IMG/VR virus record: IMGVR_UViG_3300028025_003217
Span: 1-32,875 of that record
From: a virus
Length of the DNA stretch: 32,875 nucleotides
Strand: one strand, 5' to 3'
In this document: piece after piece, positions 15,110 to 21,315 of the stretch
How positions within the stretch are numbered: position 1 is the first letter of the stretch
Layout: the number at the start of each line of letters is the position of its first letter
The notes under the pieces: model-generated
Seen by the model: only the letters and a program-made list of their open reading frames with translations
Databases searched by the model: none
Told to the model about the DNA's origin: nothing
Translations under genes and position numbers: made by a program

Positions 15110-15757
15110 TTATATACGATTCTGGTCATTTATTAAAAATCCTTTTCTCTTTACGTCCAAAAATCCATTGGCATCATCTTCATTCTCTATGAATGAGTAG
15201 CCTTGCTGCGTGTATCTGTCTATAATTTCTTCGTTGTCTTCCCATACTGGGATAAATTCATCATAGTCTGGGTCAGGAGATTCTCTAAAATGAACCTCAA
15301 TCAGTTTTCCATCTATAAACTCTGCATTTATATCTGCAACATCCGACATACTTCTAAAAGGCTCTGGTAGCTCAATTAGTTTATCAGTGCGATACCATCT
15401 AGAAAATCTTATACCATCTTCAGACTTTTCGCCCAACCAAGCCGAGACTGGTATGTGTACACCATTATTGAGGGAGTAATTTACACTCACATGATCACCA
15501 GTAAATAACTCACACCAGAAATATCCTGGAGGAACTTGCGTATAATCGCCAGCTTGTATATAAGTAATTTTAGCTCCTACACTCATTCCTGATAGATTAT
15601 ATGTAGGTCTTACTATATAGTCAGCTGAGACCGTAGGAGCTACGCCACTAGGTCCACACAAGTATCCTAAATGGAGTGACAGATATAGCTTGTCAAACCA
15701 TTTTCTGTGTTGTGGGTATAACTCCCAAGAATCAAAATCTTCCAGTAACCTTCTCAC
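15110..15757 (-). CDS. Conserved phage protein next to nucleotidyl-sugar genes, 215 aa
   Basis: The motifs LHLGYLCGPSGVAP, YIVRPTYNLSGMSVGAKI and VPPGYFWCELFTGDHVSVNY recall an uncharacterised family I associate with cytidylyltransferase and nucleotide-sugar dehydrogenase genes in marine phages. The layout faintly resembles an ATP-grasp-like enzyme, but I cannot show it. The only start in frame is a GTG at 15757, two nt past the T-tract of a strong terminator and without a ribosome site. The start or the expression mode is therefore uncertain. Confidence 0.66.
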   Translation of the reverse strand: MRRLLEDFDSWELYPQHRKWFDKLYLSLHLGYLCGPSGVAPTVSADYIVRPTYNLSGMSVGAKITYIQAGDYTQVPPGYFWCELFTGDHVSVNYSLNNGVHIPVSAWLGEKSEDGIRFSRWYRTDKLIELPEPFRSMSDVADINAEFIDGKLIEVHFRESPDPDYDEFIPVWEDNEEIIDRYTQQGYSFIENEDDANGFLDVKRKGFLINDQNRI

Positions 15758-15758
15758 T

Positions 15759-15785
15759 AAAAAGGAGCTGCCCGAAGGCAGCCCC
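15759..15785 (-). terminator. Strong intrinsic terminator with UUCG tetraloop
   Basis: - strand 9-bp stem (15785-15777 with 15772-15764, one G-U pair) capped by TTCG and followed by TTTTT. It starts 6 nt after the small outer-membrane protein gene. Confidence 0.92.
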
Positions 15786-15791
15786 TATAAA

Positions 15792-16148
15792 TTAGAACTT
15801 TACAGCTAGTTCAACGAAAACCTGCTCGTTTTCAAATTCGCTATCTAGAGTCAGGTAAGTAGTAGCAGTTACGTATTTTAGCTGCGAAGGTGCATACACT
15901 ACGCCAAACTCAGAACCAGTAAACTCACCGGCTTTAACATCTGCATATAGCGTGCCATAGGCCGATAGATCTGCAGTAGCTTGAAAAGATACTCCGGTTT
16001 CAAAATCAGTAGCGAATACTTCGTTTGATACGTCGTAAGTAGTGGTAAGCTCAGTGTTCCAAGCTAGTTTATCAGTTAGTTCAACGGCCATTGCTGAGCT
16101 AGCGGTAAGAGCTAGAGTTGCGGCAGCTGCGATTAGTAGTTTATTCAT
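15792..16148 (-). CDS. Small outer-membrane beta-barrel protein with signal peptide
   Basis: 118 residues. Residues 1-21 (MNKLLIAAAATLALTASSAMA) are a textbook Sec signal peptide. The mature ~97 residues alternate polar and hydrophobic positions in strands (TELTTTYDVS, FETGVSFQATADL, LYADVKAGEFT, VFVELAVKF) and end in Phe, the C-terminal signature read by the BAM machinery. A small monomeric barrel is likely. Phage barrels of this kind can mask receptors or alter permeability; the role here is inference. GGAG precedes the ATG, and the gene ends 6 nt before a UUCG terminator. Confidence 0.8.
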   Translation of the reverse strand: MNKLLIAAAATLALTASSAMAVELTDKLAWNTELTTTYDVSNEVFATDFETGVSFQATADLSAYGTLYADVKAGEFTGSEFGVVYAPSQLKYVTATTYLTLDSEFENEQVFVELAVKF

Positions 16149-16176
16149 TATTTACTCCAATTGGGTTGATTTGGGT

Positions 16177-16205
16177 TTTTTAGCATTACGCTTTCGTAAT
16201 CACAA
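16177..16205 (-). promoter_or_regulatory. Candidate promoter TTGTGA-N17-TAAAAA for the small barrel gene
   Basis: -35 TTGTGA at 16205-16200 and -10 TAAAAA at 16182-16177 with a 17-nt spacer ending ATGC. The spacer is a perfect hairpin sequence (ATTACG, AAAG loop, CGTAAT), which could be an operator or chance. It overlaps the end of the AbrB-like gene. Confidence 0.45.
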
Positions 16206-16356
16206 TAGAGTTATTCTCTACTGAGATAGATAGAGTATCACCGGGAACCCAACCAGTGACGTCTAATACTTCTTGTGGAATTACCATAAGGCAGAGGTCT
16301 TCATCGTCCTCAATGTCTTGAAATATCTCATCCACACTATATGTTTTTGTAATCAT
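16186..16356 (-). CDS. AbrB/MazE-type DNA-binding regulator, 56 aa
   Basis: The C-terminal half VIPQEVLDVTGWVPGDTLSIS followed by a short strand pair is the swapped-hairpin AbrB/SpoVT/MazE DNA-binding fold. An acidic N-terminal stretch (DIEDDEDL) precedes it. No toxin gene lies next to it, so a stand-alone transcriptional regulator is more likely than an antitoxin. The second of two adjacent ATGs (16356) has better spacing from AAGGA than the first (16359). Targets unknown. Confidence 0.74.
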   Translation of the reverse strand: MITKTYSVDEIFQDIEDDEDLCLMVIPQEVLDVTGWVPGDTLSISVENNSIVITKA

Positions 16357-16365
16357 CATATCCTT

Positions 16366-16395
16366 AATATAGCATACACTATCCGATCTAAGCAA
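16366..16395 (-). promoter_or_regulatory. Promoter TTGCTT-N18-TATATT for the AbrB-like gene
   Basis: -35 TTGCTT at 16395-16390, an 18-nt spacer ending TATGC (TGN extension), -10 TATATT at 16371-16366. It sits right after the 3' end of the tmRNA. Confidence 0.62.
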
Positions 16396-16410
16396 GATTA
16401 ATATTACTTT

Positions 16411-16604
16411 GTCTGGTAGGTTTATAAGGTGGGCCCGTTCTGTTTCTAGGTGGAACCCATACCCACTTAAATTAAGCTGCTAGAGCTAATTTAACAGGTG
16501 CTACGTTGTCGTTTGCACTTATTGATTTTCTTGCGGTTATCAGTCGCTTGCGCACTGGCTCCTGGTTTCCTCTTACTCAACCTGTCGAACCTGTTTCAGC
16601 CCCC
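16411..16604 (-). ncRNA. tmRNA coding piece (5' tRNA half plus tag frame)
   Basis: It starts GGGGCTG with the conserved GGTTCGACAGG of the tRNA-like domain. A hairpin (CAGT...ACTG around 16557-16541) fits pseudoknot 1. The resume codon GCA is at 16516 and the tag frame runs 16516-16472 (14 sense codons, TAA). The second half of the tag frame folds into a long stem (TTAAATTA with TAATTTAA) with the stop in it, as in helix 5. Past it, TATAAACC at 16426-16419 can pair with GGTTTATA at the start of the acceptor piece, joining the two RNAs. Confidence 0.85.
16472..16516 (-). other. tmRNA tag reading frame ANDNVAPVKLALAA
   Basis: Codons GCA AAC GAC AAC GTA GCA ... GCA GCT TAA. The ANDN start and the hydrophobic ALAA end match alphaproteobacterial tags; the C-terminal LAA/AA is the ClpXP degron. 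With the Ala carried by tmRNA itself the added peptide would be one residue longer. Confidence 0.88.
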
Positions 16605-16691
16605 TCAAAGATACACTACTTGAGTCTCTAAACTCGGTCATCGTGTGGGTAGATTGACTAGTATAATCTACTTCGGAGCCTAGTGTATCCG

Positions 16692-16836
16692 TGGTGGAGC
16701 TGTCGGGTACCGCCCCCGAGTCCAAGTTGCATCCGACTTACGTAATCAGAGCTTAATCTTTGTGTGGTTAGGCATCTAACAGACGATCTAAATGGGTATT
16801 TCAGGGTTTCTGGTTTATGCCTACTACTATAAACCC
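16692..16836 (-). ncRNA. tmRNA acceptor piece (3' tRNA half, encoded CCA)
   Basis: It ends in CAGCTCC-A-CCA. Just before lies a 5-bp T-stem TCGGG/CCCGA with the loop GGCGGTA instead of the usual TTCGANT, a deviation I recall for two-piece tmRNAs. The 5' part contains a pseudoknot-like set of repeats (GGTTTAT, ATAAACC, AAACCC). The exact 5' end is unknown. Confidence 0.82.
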
Positions 16837-16838
16837 TT

Positions 16839-16981
16839 TTTCGTTTCCACACTAGGCAGAACTCTTATACTACATGGGAGACCCCAAGTTGGTCGGGCAA
16901 TGTCCAAATCTACAAGGTATCAGCTTGTCGTATTGTCGTAGGTCGTCAAACCTAACAGCCCTAGTTCATTTCATGAACGGG
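16839..16981 (-). other. Non-coding stretch upstream of the tmRNA
   Basis: About 140 nt without a convincing gene. It holds an inverted repeat GTTCAT/ATGAAC (16965-16979) near the end of the DUF465-like gene and a TAGGT/ACCTA hairpin around 16938-16953. It should contain the tmRNA promoter, but I see no clear TTGC-N17-TANNNT match and no tRNA cloverleaf on either strand. Confidence 0.45.
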
Positions 16982-17173
16982 TCAGTTGACGCTAACCTGC
17001 TCACTAGCCTGTAGTTCTGCCATCTCTGTTTTTGCAGCTAGGCGTTGTTTCTTTAAGTCTACAAGTAGAGCTTTGTGCTCGGGGCTACGATTGTGTTCAC
17101 GCTCAGCCTCTAGTTGTTCTACTTGAATATCAAGTTCCCGATGGCGTTTAGACAACCATTCAATTCGAGTCAT
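16982..17173 (-). CDS. DUF465/YdcH-like small coiled-coil protein, 63 aa
   Basis: EWLSKRHRELDIQVEQLEAE followed by HKALLVDLKKQRLAAKTEMAEL is the two-helix pattern of the DUF465 (YdcH) family, small coiled-coil proteins common in Alphaproteobacteria and without known function. It may have been taken from a host. ATGA overlap with the gene upstream. Confidence 0.7.
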   Translation of the reverse strand: MTRIEWLSKRHRELDIQVEQLEAEREHNRSPEHKALLVDLKKQRLAAKTEMAELQASEQVSVN

Positions 17174-17334
17174 AAGTTTACCCTTTCTACAGTAATTCTA
17201 AATAGAAGAGGATCTCTGTTCCTCATTAACTGCTGTACGTCTTTATCTAAATCTTTAGTATAGATCTCAACAACACTACCACCCACCTCATGAGGTTGGT
17301 TAGTTTGTGTGTTAATTAACGTTACTCGATACAT
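17170..17334 (-). CDS. Hypothetical small protein, 54 aa
   Basis: A 54-codon frame, MYRVTLINTQTNQPHEVGGS onward, beta-rich in its first half. TAATG overlap at its start and ATGA at its end define it. Function unknown. Confidence 0.66.
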   Translation of the reverse strand: MYRVTLINTQTNQPHEVGGSVVEIYTKDLDKDVQQLMRNRDPLLFRITVERVNL

Positions 17335-17543
17335 TATACTATACCCGATTCGGACACAATATGCAAATTATTTTTTAAATCAAAAATCTCTGCATCTGGC
17401 CAGATTTGGATTAGTTGTTGGGCGCTCTTAATAGAGTCGTAAGATACTACGACCACACTTGAATTTGCATAGTTATCATTACTAGCTTCAAAAACTACAT
17501 GACGTACTAGCTCACCATTACGACTAATTGCATATCTGCTCAA
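17334..17543 (-). CDS. Hypothetical protein, 69 aa, probable TTG start
   Basis: The frame contains no ATG near its beginning. A TTG at 17543 has AAGGAG upstream at the right distance and overlaps the preceding stop (TTGA). A GTG at 17567 lies upstream of that ribosome site. The protein is alpha/beta (SVVVVSYDSIKSAQQLIQIW). Function unknown. Confidence 0.6.
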   Translation of the reverse strand: MSRYAISRNGELVRHVVFEASNDNYANSSVVVVSYDSIKSAQQLIQIWPDAEIFDLKNNLHIVSESGIV

Positions 17544-17995
17544 ATATCTTCTCCTTTTTTCTCGCACTCTGGATATTGACAGTGCAAGTTATGAAGTGGG
17601 CAATTACCCTCTTCATCTTTATTTTTACAAACGATTGCTTGTTTAGCAGCCGCTATTGCTTTATTTCTAGACTCGTAATATTCGTGAATTATCTGTTCTT
17701 CGTCGTCGGTCTTAATAGCATTATGAATATTCATATATCCGCAGTCCATACCGCGCATATACATAGACCCATCAAAACCAAATACATCATATAGAATGTA
17801 ACGGTAACTTCCTTGGTCTATGATTTCACCTTTATAAATTCGCTTTACTACTGCATAGAATGCGTCTTCACGTTCTTGTTCAGTAAGCCCATTCCACCAA
17901 GCGTCATTCTTGGCTTCATAAGAGGCTTGTTCTTTTTGTTGTTCCTGCCCTAGCTCGGCCAGAGCATCTAGTAGATTTTTAGTAGTATCTTCCAT
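17540..17995 (-). CDS. Hypothetical protein with Cys-rich C-terminus, 151 aa
   Basis: A helical, acidic N-terminal half and a C-terminus with CKNKDEEGNCPLHNLHCQYPEC that could bind one zinc ion. The start at 17995 follows the upstream stop by 2 nt. Family not recognised. Confidence 0.7.
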   Translation of the reverse strand: MEDTTKNLLDALAELGQEQQKEQASYEAKNDAWWNGLTEQEREDAFYAVVKRIYKGEIIDQGSYRYILYDVFGFDGSMYMRGMDCGYMNIHNAIKTDDEEQIIHEYYESRNKAIAAAKQAIVCKNKDEEGNCPLHNLHCQYPECEKKGEDI

Positions 17996-17997
17996 AG

Positions 17998-18720
17998 TTA
18001 GTCCCACAATCCTTCGTAGTATTTTCCAAACAGCCTAAAACCATTTCTAACGCGTTCGTAGTATGCTTTACGAGCATCCCAGTCGGTAACAGCAGTATGG
18101 TTAGGTCCATGAACCATAAGGTAATTTCCGTCTTCCTGCTTAACGCTTTGATAGTCATACTCGCCGGTGGTAAATTGCTCCTCACGATCATTGACTTTGC
18201 TATCGAACGCGAAGATCATTTCGTTCATCACCCAATCCCAGCGCTTGAAGTGGTTATCGTCGGTATGTCCGTTGCGCTTTTGTTCTTCAGAAAGCTCAGG
18301 TGCTGCAGTGCTGCGAAGATGCTCAGGAACGTCTTCGTCGTCTACATAAGGAGCGCCATGCTTAGTTTCGTTGAGTTGCTTTAGCATAGGAAGAATAATA
18401 TGGGCGAGGGTATCATCCATCGACCAAGTATCCCAACGGTCGATGCGAACATAGATCTTGCGCTTCTTCTTACTGTCAATCCACCTCAGAAGTTTGTAGA
18501 CCCACGTGACAGGTCGATCTTCGCCCCATTTACTAACCTCGCCCACTTCAGGTTCTGGCTCAACACTACCATGTGCAAGCCACTCACCAAAATCGTGAAC
18601 ACGGTCAGCAGTACGAGGGAATCCATACTCGTCTCGCTCTTTAGGAACCCAGAAAAGGATCTTTTCAGCTAGCTGATAAGGGCCAAACCAACTTTTGTAC
18701 GGGCCAATATATACTTTCAT
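17998..18720 (-). CDS. Conserved large-phage protein of unknown function, 240 aa
   Basis: The pattern KVYIGPYKSWFGPYQLAEKI at the start, KIYVRIDRWDTWSMDDTLAH in the middle, HGAPYVDDEDVPEHLR, HFKRWDWVMNEMIFAF and a C-terminal NGFRLFGKYYEGLWD is strongly conserved in many cyanophage, pelagiphage and T4-like genomes. Its conservation implies an important role, but none is known to me. It has no membrane segment. AGGTGG ribosome site; ATGA overlap with the 36-aa membrane peptide upstream. Confidence 0.85.
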   Translation of the reverse strand: MKVYIGPYKSWFGPYQLAEKILFWVPKERDEYGFPRTADRVHDFGEWLAHGSVEPEPEVGEVSKWGEDRPVTWVYKLLRWIDSKKKRKIYVRIDRWDTWSMDDTLAHIILPMLKQLNETKHGAPYVDDEDVPEHLRSTAAPELSEEQKRNGHTDDNHFKRWDWVMNEMIFAFDSKVNDREEQFTTGEYDYQSVKQEDGNYLMVHGPNHTAVTDWDARKAYYERVRNGFRLFGKYYEGLWD

Positions 18721-18827
18721 TTTCCACCTGCTATAATTGCGTATACTATGTAGACCACAGCCATATAAAATCCAGCAAAGATTGCCAAAAGAGACAATCC
18801 AACTATTACAGATACTATAATACTCAT
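18717..18827 (-). CDS. Single-span membrane micro-protein, 36 aa
   Basis: A 36-codon frame, MSIIVSVIVGLSLLAIFAGF onward, almost wholly hydrophobic. AAGGA lies 7 nt before the ATG and ATGA overlaps the next gene, which makes chance unlikely. Role unknown. Confidence 0.65.
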   Translation of the reverse strand: MSIIVSVIVGLSLLAIFAGFYMAVVYIVYAIIAGGK

Positions 18828-18846
18828 AATTCAGTCCTTTGTCAAA

Positions 18847-19422
18847 TCAAATCTTAATGTAGTCTGGAGGTCCACCTACAGTAGTAGAGAACTTGATTGC
18901 AGCCCTAATGGACCCTATTACGCAGGTTTCCGGCTCTAAAGCGCTCTTAGTATACGCAAACATAGCCCCCATAGCAAATTCCTGTCCACTACCTACAGCA
19001 GTATAATCACAACTAGGCTCAAGCACTGAAAAATCCTCTTGCACGTGGAATAGTCTACCGCGTAGACCTACTAGAAAGTTTCCTCCGCTCTTGTTACCTT
19101 CTTTTGTCTTTGCAAAAGAGTGTTCATCAAAACACTTTATAAGCTCTGGAATAAAATCTTTAACCAGATACTCATTTTCGTCTTCATCAGATTCGATTGG
19201 TGGCGGAGTAAAATTATATCTAAGAATATCGCCCATCCTATAAGATGTAGTATATCCGATGCCCATGCTAATCTTAGTTAGGCTAAGTTCTTTCTTTTCA
19301 AAAACGTCTAGTACGAGTAGTTTCGGTGTGCAATATACTTGCTTTACGCCATTACCAGAGCCTAGAGAATCTGATCCAATGTATACGTCGCCTCCGTGTG
19401 CTAGACCTACAATACAAGTCAT
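18847..19422 (-). CDS. Proteasome beta/HslV-like Ntn-hydrolase protein
   Basis: 191 residues. The start MTCIVGLAHGGDVYIGSDSLG places a Thr at position 2, which would become the N-terminal nucleophile after Met removal, as in HslV/proteasome subunits. The DYTAVGSGQEFAMGAMFAYT block near 140 is the expected conserved turn and helix. HslV is about 175 residues, so the length fits. No HslU-like ATPase is in this window, so it may work alone, use the host unfoldase or have a non-proteolytic role. ATGA overlap with the next gene. Confidence 0.78.
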   Translation of the reverse strand: MTCIVGLAHGGDVYIGSDSLGSGNGVKQVYCTPKLLVLDVFEKKELSLTKISMGIGYTTSYRMGDILRYNFTPPPIESDEDENEYLVKDFIPELIKCFDEHSFAKTKEGNKSGGNFLVGLRGRLFHVQEDFSVLEPSCDYTAVGSGQEFAMGAMFAYTKSALEPETCVIGSIRAAIKFSTTVGGPPDYIKI

Positions 19423-19703
19423 TTATATTTTTCCTCTAACCGTTTAACCCACTTCAGCACATACTCATCGCTCCAACTATTCAAGTAGGCATTATCTTGC
19501 CTAAACAGTTTGAGCATTTCCCCCTCGTCAATAGCACTCGAATCTACAATAAGTTCGTCTACATGTTTCTGTGAAAACTCTTCCAGATCATCGCATGTGA
19601 CTAGATCTGCTAGGTTCTCTAGAGTATCGCCTTCTTTCATTTCAACTACGTATCGGTGTTTGAACACAGATACAGTAGTAAAAGTAGCATAACGTTTTGT
19701 CAT
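19419..19703 (-). CDS. Hypothetical protein, 94 aa
   Basis: The ATG at 19703 overlaps the phosphoesterase stop (ATGA) and is preferred over the longer frame. Strands first (YATFTTVSVFKHRYVVEM), then acidic helices. No family recognised. ATGA overlap with the proteasome-like gene downstream. Confidence 0.66.
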   Translation of the reverse strand: MTKRYATFTTVSVFKHRYVVEMKEGDTLENLADLVTCDDLEEFSQKHVDELIVDSSAIDEGEMLKLFRQDNAYLNSWSDEYVLKWVKRLEEKYK

Positions 19704-20356
19704 AGTTCTACATCCACATATTCTAAAATTCCGATACACTGAAACATGGTACGCCCGTACTTGTACTGCACAGTATGATGCCAGTGTCCAAAATACCACT
19801 CATCTGGTTGATGGATCTCAAGTAGCTTCTGCAGGAAGTCGCCAGTACGAGTGTTGTATCGCGGACCTTTCAGCAATCCACTTTTCCAAAACATCGCATC
19901 AGCAATTTCGTGAGGGCAGTCATGAGTAATCATTACACGAGGCTTGACGGTGCTATAGGTGTCCAACATCTGTGCAAACTGCTCATCAGAGCATTCCTCA
20001 CCTTCCCACCAGTCTACGTTCTTCTGACGCTTCCACCAGCCAGGAGGGGCTTCTGGATTGTCAATAGACCAAGCTCCGCCAATGAACATAACATCATTCT
20101 CTACACGACCATCTGGAATCCAGCTCTTGAATGTCTTACATACGGCAGGGTTATCATGGTTTCCACGAATGAAACGACCATTGCTAGCACGCATATAACC
20201 ATCTACGCTTTCATGCCAATAATCGCTTTGACCAAATCCTACACCAAAATCACCAACTTGAATGTGTGGACCTTCAAACTCTTCAACAGCATATGCTTTG
20301 TAATCGTTGAATAGCCCATGAATATCCCCGACTAGTCGAGTTAGTTGTTTAGTCAT
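19700..20356 (-). CDS. Calcineurin-like metallophosphoesterase, 218 aa
   Basis: Metal-ligand blocks in order: RLVGDIHG (7-14), VGDFGVG near 37, RGNHDN near 69, ITHDCPHE near 145, FGHWHH near 190. This is a full metallophosphoesterase core. Substrate unknown; such phage enzymes may act on nucleotides or RNA ends. The ATG at 20356 is preferred over 20371 because GGAG lies 9 nt before it. Overlaps its upstream gene by 8 nt. Confidence 0.85.
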   Translation of the reverse strand: MTKQLTRLVGDIHGLFNDYKAYAVEEFEGPHIQVGDFGVGFGQSDYWHESVDGYMRASNGRFIRGNHDNPAVCKTFKSWIPDGRVENDVMFIGGAWSIDNPEAPPGWWKRQKNVDWWEGEECSDEQFAQMLDTYSTVKPRVMITHDCPHEIADAMFWKSGLLKGPRYNTRTGDFLQKLLEIHQPDEWYFGHWHHTVQYKYGRTMFQCIGILEYVDVEL

Positions 20357-20519
20357 AGTAGTACTCTCCATTGATAGCGTCAGTAATATCTTCTGGATCT
20401 ACTGCTCTATACTTAACTACTTCTGTAACTGTCCCAAACGACTGAGTAATTTCATGAGGGTCATTAACCCAATAAACTTCTTCGTCTTCAGTCAATACTT
20501 TATACACATAGTCTTTCAT
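20349..20519 (-). CDS. Hypothetical small acidic protein, 56 aa
   Basis: A 56-codon frame, MKDYVYKVLTEDEEVYWVND onward. It shares ATGA with the gene upstream and overlaps the phosphoesterase by 8 nt, supplying that gene's GGAG. Function unknown. Confidence 0.66.
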   Translation of the reverse strand: MKDYVYKVLTEDEEVYWVNDPHEITQSFGTVTEVVKYRAVDPEDITDAINGEYYYD

Positions 20520-20746
20520 TCTGCTTTCCTATAGTCAATGACGCTATCGTGCTTGAAGCTGCGCCATGCTTCTTTTTCCAAATCCCACACACAAGCAATA
20601 CCTTCTGGTCCTTTAGCGCGGCTATATGTTAGTGAGTCAATTAAATCACTGCGCTGAGTGCATAGCATTTCACGACGAGAACCATCCTTCTTAGTAAAGG
20701 TGACGATAACTCGTTCAGTTTTGAGTAGGTCTAGTAGACGGTTCAT
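20516..20746 (-). CDS. SH3-like beta-barrel phage protein, 76 aa
   Basis: RVIVTFTKKDGSRREMLCTQR and IACVWDLEKEAWRSFKHDSV match a family usually annotated as SH3 beta-barrel fold-containing protein in T4-like phages. Function unproven. GAGG ribosome site; an 8-nt gap from the deaminase upstream. Confidence 0.74.
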   Translation of the reverse strand: MNRLLDLLKTERVIVTFTKKDGSRREMLCTQRSDLIDSLTYSRAKGPEGIACVWDLEKEAWRSFKHDSVIDYRKAE

Positions 20747-20754
20747 TTATATCC

Positions 20755-21066
20755 TCAAGTATGTTCTACATGTTTAATACCTGCTGCTCGAATAGCACTC
20801 TCACATACAGGACAGGGTTTAGCGTTTTTAGGCTCTCCATGAGAGCCAAATCTAGTAACTACAATACGGTGCGCTCGATCAAGCTGACGACAACGTGCAA
20901 TTGCATGAATCTCTGCGTGAAGAAACTGCTTATCAGGCAGGCCCACTTTGCACGCATGATGATGCTGAAGAGGGTGAGTTTTCACATAGCTATTTTTGCC
21001 AATGCTAAGAACACGACCGCGCTTATCATAGATAATGGCGGTCATGTCAAATCGTTGCTTAGACAT
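20755..21066 (-). CDS. Zinc-dependent cytidine/deoxycytidylate deaminase-family protein
   Basis: 103 residues. HAEIHAI near 52 carries the His zinc ligand and catalytic Glu, and PCPVC near 88 the two Cys ligands, so the deaminase centre is complete. Phage dCMP deaminases make dUMP for dTTP synthesis, but this one is much shorter than the usual 150-190 residues and may act on another base or nucleoside. The ATG at 21066 is set by AAGGAG, which lies inside an inverted repeat (next feature). Confidence 0.8.
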   Translation of the reverse strand: MSKQRFDMTAIIYDKRGRVLSIGKNSYVKTHPLQHHHACKVGLPDKQFLHAEIHAIARCRQLDRAHRIVVTRFGSHGEPKNAKPCPVCESAIRAAGIKHVEHT

Positions 21067-21106
21067 AGTTTTCTCCTTGCTTACATTACATATTAGCAAG
21101 AAAACT
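21067..21106 (-). promoter_or_regulatory. Hairpin that would hide the ribosome site of the deaminase gene
   Basis: On the - strand AGTTTTCTTGCT (21106-21095) pairs with AGCAAGGAGAAAACT (21081-21067): 12 bp with a 3-nt bulge and a 13-nt loop. AAGGAG is within the right arm, adjacent to the ATG. Folding would block translation initiation unless something opens it. Confidence 0.6.
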
Positions 21107-21111
21107 AGCAA

Positions 21112-21315
21112 CTATGCAAGTTGAATTTCTTTTCTAAAACCATCCATAACACTCAATACTTCAGAACACTCGATTACGGCATCCTCATAAGTTTTGCAGT
21201 TGTTGATGATTTCGTTGACGTACTCGTCAGTCCAGCATTCAACTAGAATATCCCATCCATCCTCAGTATAGTGACAGGTTGCATGTTCTCTCAGTCGTTC
21301 AGCCCAAGTTTTCAT
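21112..21315 (-). CDS. Hypothetical acidic protein, 67 aa
   Basis: Begins MKTWAERLREHATCHYTEDG; acidic and helical, with three Cys residues. The ATG at 21315 is chosen because it gives a TAATG overlap with the upstream stop. No family recognised. Confidence 0.62.
   Translation of the reverse strand: MKTWAERLREHATCHYTEDGWDILVECWTDEYVNEIINNCKTYEDAVIECSEVLSVMDGFRKEIQLA

Larger units (their letters stand above)
16411..16838 (-). ncRNA. ssrA: Circularly permuted (two-piece) tmRNA gene
   Basis: On the - strand the order is: acceptor piece ending CAGCTCCACCA (16702-16692), an intervening segment (16691-16605), then the coding piece starting GGGGCTGAAACAGGTTCGAC (from 16603). The 5' GGGGCTG of the coding piece pairs fully with CAGCTCC of the acceptor piece, with the G-U at the third pair usual in tmRNA. 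This order (3' half first) is the permuted form known from Alphaproteobacteria. The tag frame encodes ANDNVAPVKLALAA. tmRNA rescues ribosomes stalled on broken mRNA and tags the peptide for proteolysis. Outer ends are approximate. The region has no credible protein gene. Confidence 0.9.

Noticed and set aside
16658-16852. 64-codon - strand frame through the tmRNA
   Set aside because: It runs through the acceptor stem, CCA end and T-arm; the RNA features explain the sequence.
16839-16981. Possible tRNA near the tmRNA
   Set aside because: No GTTCRA T-arm, no seven-pair acceptor stem and no anticodon arm found on either strand.
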